Shown piece by piece: positions 62,885-64,000 of a stretch of 64,000 nucleotides of DNA. The stretch is taken from positions 19,108,874 through 19,172,873 of the forward strand of contig OX463864.1 in the NCBI GenBank assembly GCA_949825065.1, given 5' to 3'. Every line of letters starts with the position of its first letter. Position 1 is the stretch's first letter. This DNA is from Odontocerum albicorne (taxonomy: Eukaryota; Arthropoda; Insecta; Trichoptera; Odontoceridae). The notes under the pieces were generated by a model. It was not told where the DNA came from and searched no databases. It saw only the letters and a list, made by a program, of their open reading frames with translations. A program made the position numbers and the translations under genes.

Positions 62885-63114
62885 GAATGAATGAGAACTT
62901 AATGCTGATGTTTTAAGTATAATGAAGAAGGGTACTCTGAGATGGTTTTGACACGTAGAACGAATGAATGAAGAAATATTAACAAAACAAATATATATAG
63001 CTCATGTTAGTGGAGGGCATGGTAGATGAAGGCGAAGGAAAGTGTGGTTGTATCAAGTGAATGATATTTTGAAAGAAGGAATCATAAAGTCGGAGAAATC
63101 GTAGGATTCGTATA

Positions 63115-63451
63115 AAGGGTCTTTCAAATTGAGCGGTTTTTTTAATTAATTTTTTTCAAATTCTTGAATAAAACACACAATTTGCTTTGATTTCAAAAAA
63201 TCTTTTTATTGGTCATTGAAGTACATATAATGTATGACATTTAAATACAAAAAAACAATATCCGCCAAATGTCCACCTCTTGCAGCTCCACAGATGTCCA
63301 CTATTTTTTGAACGCGTTGTATTGTATACGACTCCATTTTTATAAATGTCATACATTACACTTCTCAAATGTCACAAGACCCAGGCAAGTTCACGACGCC
63401 ATCTGTGTTTTATCCAAGAACTAAAAAAACCGCTCAATTTGAAAGACCCTT
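63115..63451 (-). mobile_element. Mariner-type MITE, shortest family member (337 bp)
   Basis: AAGGGTCTTTCAAATTGAGC and GCTCAATTTGAAAGACCCTT. On the minus strand ESYTIQRVQ-like text joins directly to VDICGAARGGHLADIVF, so nearly the whole transposase is deleted. It inserted at TA in LINE-B. Confidence 0.9.
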
Positions 63452-63575
63452 TCTGAAATGTGTATGAATATAGAAGAGGGGAAGGATGTGTGTCGAGATA
63501 GTAAAGGCTAGGATAGGAAACGCCTTGTGCTCTCTGCATACCTCAACAGAGAAATGGTGTGATGGTATATATAAG

Positions 63576-64000
63576 TTTTAGTTTGGCTTTTCCGATTGAG
63601 GCCTTAGTTGCCAGGCGTTCCGCCAGAAATCATGATGTACATACATACATATACGAGTACATACTATTATGTTTAGGAAATTGTATGCGATTTTAGGATT
63701 GTCTCTTCAAGTATTAGTCAACTCGCGCAATGTAGACTTTGTTGAAGCCCGGATACAAATGGATGGCAAGTGAACGTGATGGAATTTTAGTGTTTTTTTA
63801 TAGTTAAAACTCGTAATATGGTTATACACGTATTGCATATTATGCAATATGCAAATTAGCAACCATTTTCGATGGCATTCGCTGCAGCTGATAATACTAT
63901 AACTAATGCCTTGCATGTGCAATGAGTGTTGAATTATCTTCTTCTTTTCTATTCGAAAATAGTTCTTAAGGCATTATTACTCCCTGTGTATTGTGAGCCG
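63576..64000. other. No recognised feature
   Basis: GCGTTCCGCCAGAAATCATG at about 63620 and ATTGCATATTATGCAATATG (a partial palindrome near 63834-63853) are the only notable words. No gene is supported. Confidence 0.3.

Larger units (their letters stand above)
62505..63575 (+). mobile_element. LINE-B, split twice (LINE-A and mariner-type MITE)
   Basis: Pieces at 62505-62556 (MS-YGIKGLGIN), 62885-63114 (ENLMLMF-V-EGYSEMVLT...EESWLYQVNDILKEGI) and 63452-63575 (MCMNIEEGKDVCRD..., CTCTGCATACCTCAACAGAG, GTGATGGTATATATAAG) are in consensus order. Confidence 0.75.

Overview
The window is eukaryotic and looks like insect intergenic or intronic DNA. The base composition is AT-rich, there is no operon-like gene packing, and almost everything recognisable is a decayed transposable element. 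A lepidopteran is my best guess from the mix of LINE 3' ends, tRNA-derived SINEs, mariners and TTAA-flanked MITEs, but that is an inference I could not test. No complete host protein gene is visible. The best host-gene candidate is a 13-codon first coding exon with a splice donor at 43462-43500 (+).

Labels used here are local. The LINEs are A, B, C, D, E, F, G, J and K. All are 5'-truncated, so only the C-terminal end of the reverse-transcriptase ORF (or RNase H / zinc-knuckle end) survives. LINE-B is by far the commonest, with about 25 pieces. The SINEs are S1 and S2, both with a tRNA-like head carrying A and B boxes. H is a dispersed repeat ending in (AAATA)n-like DNA. P1 and P3 are TA-flanked MITEs.

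Layout. 0-6.4 kb: LINE-D, LINE-J, LINE-B and S1 pieces with a diverged minisatellite. 6.4-9 kb: S2, a 36-bp minisatellite, then S2 with a LINE-A inserted. 9-13 kb: S1, LINE-B and 72-bp, about 165-bp and 17-bp tandem arrays. 13.5-15 kb: two inverted copies of a 590-bp P1 element. 15.8-17 kb: a mariner inserted in an older transposon. 18.4-19.7 kb: a three-layer nest, E inside H inside B. 20-24.3 kb: two LINE-F copies in inverted orientation sharing a downstream segment, a 44-bp array, and a 1.13-kb foldback. 25-26.3 kb: a 34-bp array and a LINE-G inserted in S2. 27-34.5 kb: LINE-C, two mariner-type elements, a 1.1-kb 34-bp array grown out of LINE-B, and a TTAA MITE. 36-38.5 kb: a repeat-poor AT-rich stretch. 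43.2-43.5 kb: the candidate host exon. 44-50 kb: LINE-K split by a piggyBac-like MITE, P3, P1, LINE-F and a mariner-type element. 50.8-52.8 kb: a hAT-like element full of later insertions. 53-55 kb: a transposase relic and LINE-J, each interrupted. 56-64 kb: LINE-C, LINE-A, a piggyBac-like MITE, H and LINE-B.

The most informative relationships are between elements. SINE S1 shares its 3' tail with LINE-C, and SINE S2 shares its 3' tail with LINE-G, so both likely SINE-LINE partnerships sit in one window. Several minisatellites can be traced to short stretches inside mobile elements (LINE-B, LINE-E, LINE-J, H). Many insertions have clear target-site duplications, which allows relative dating of the layers.
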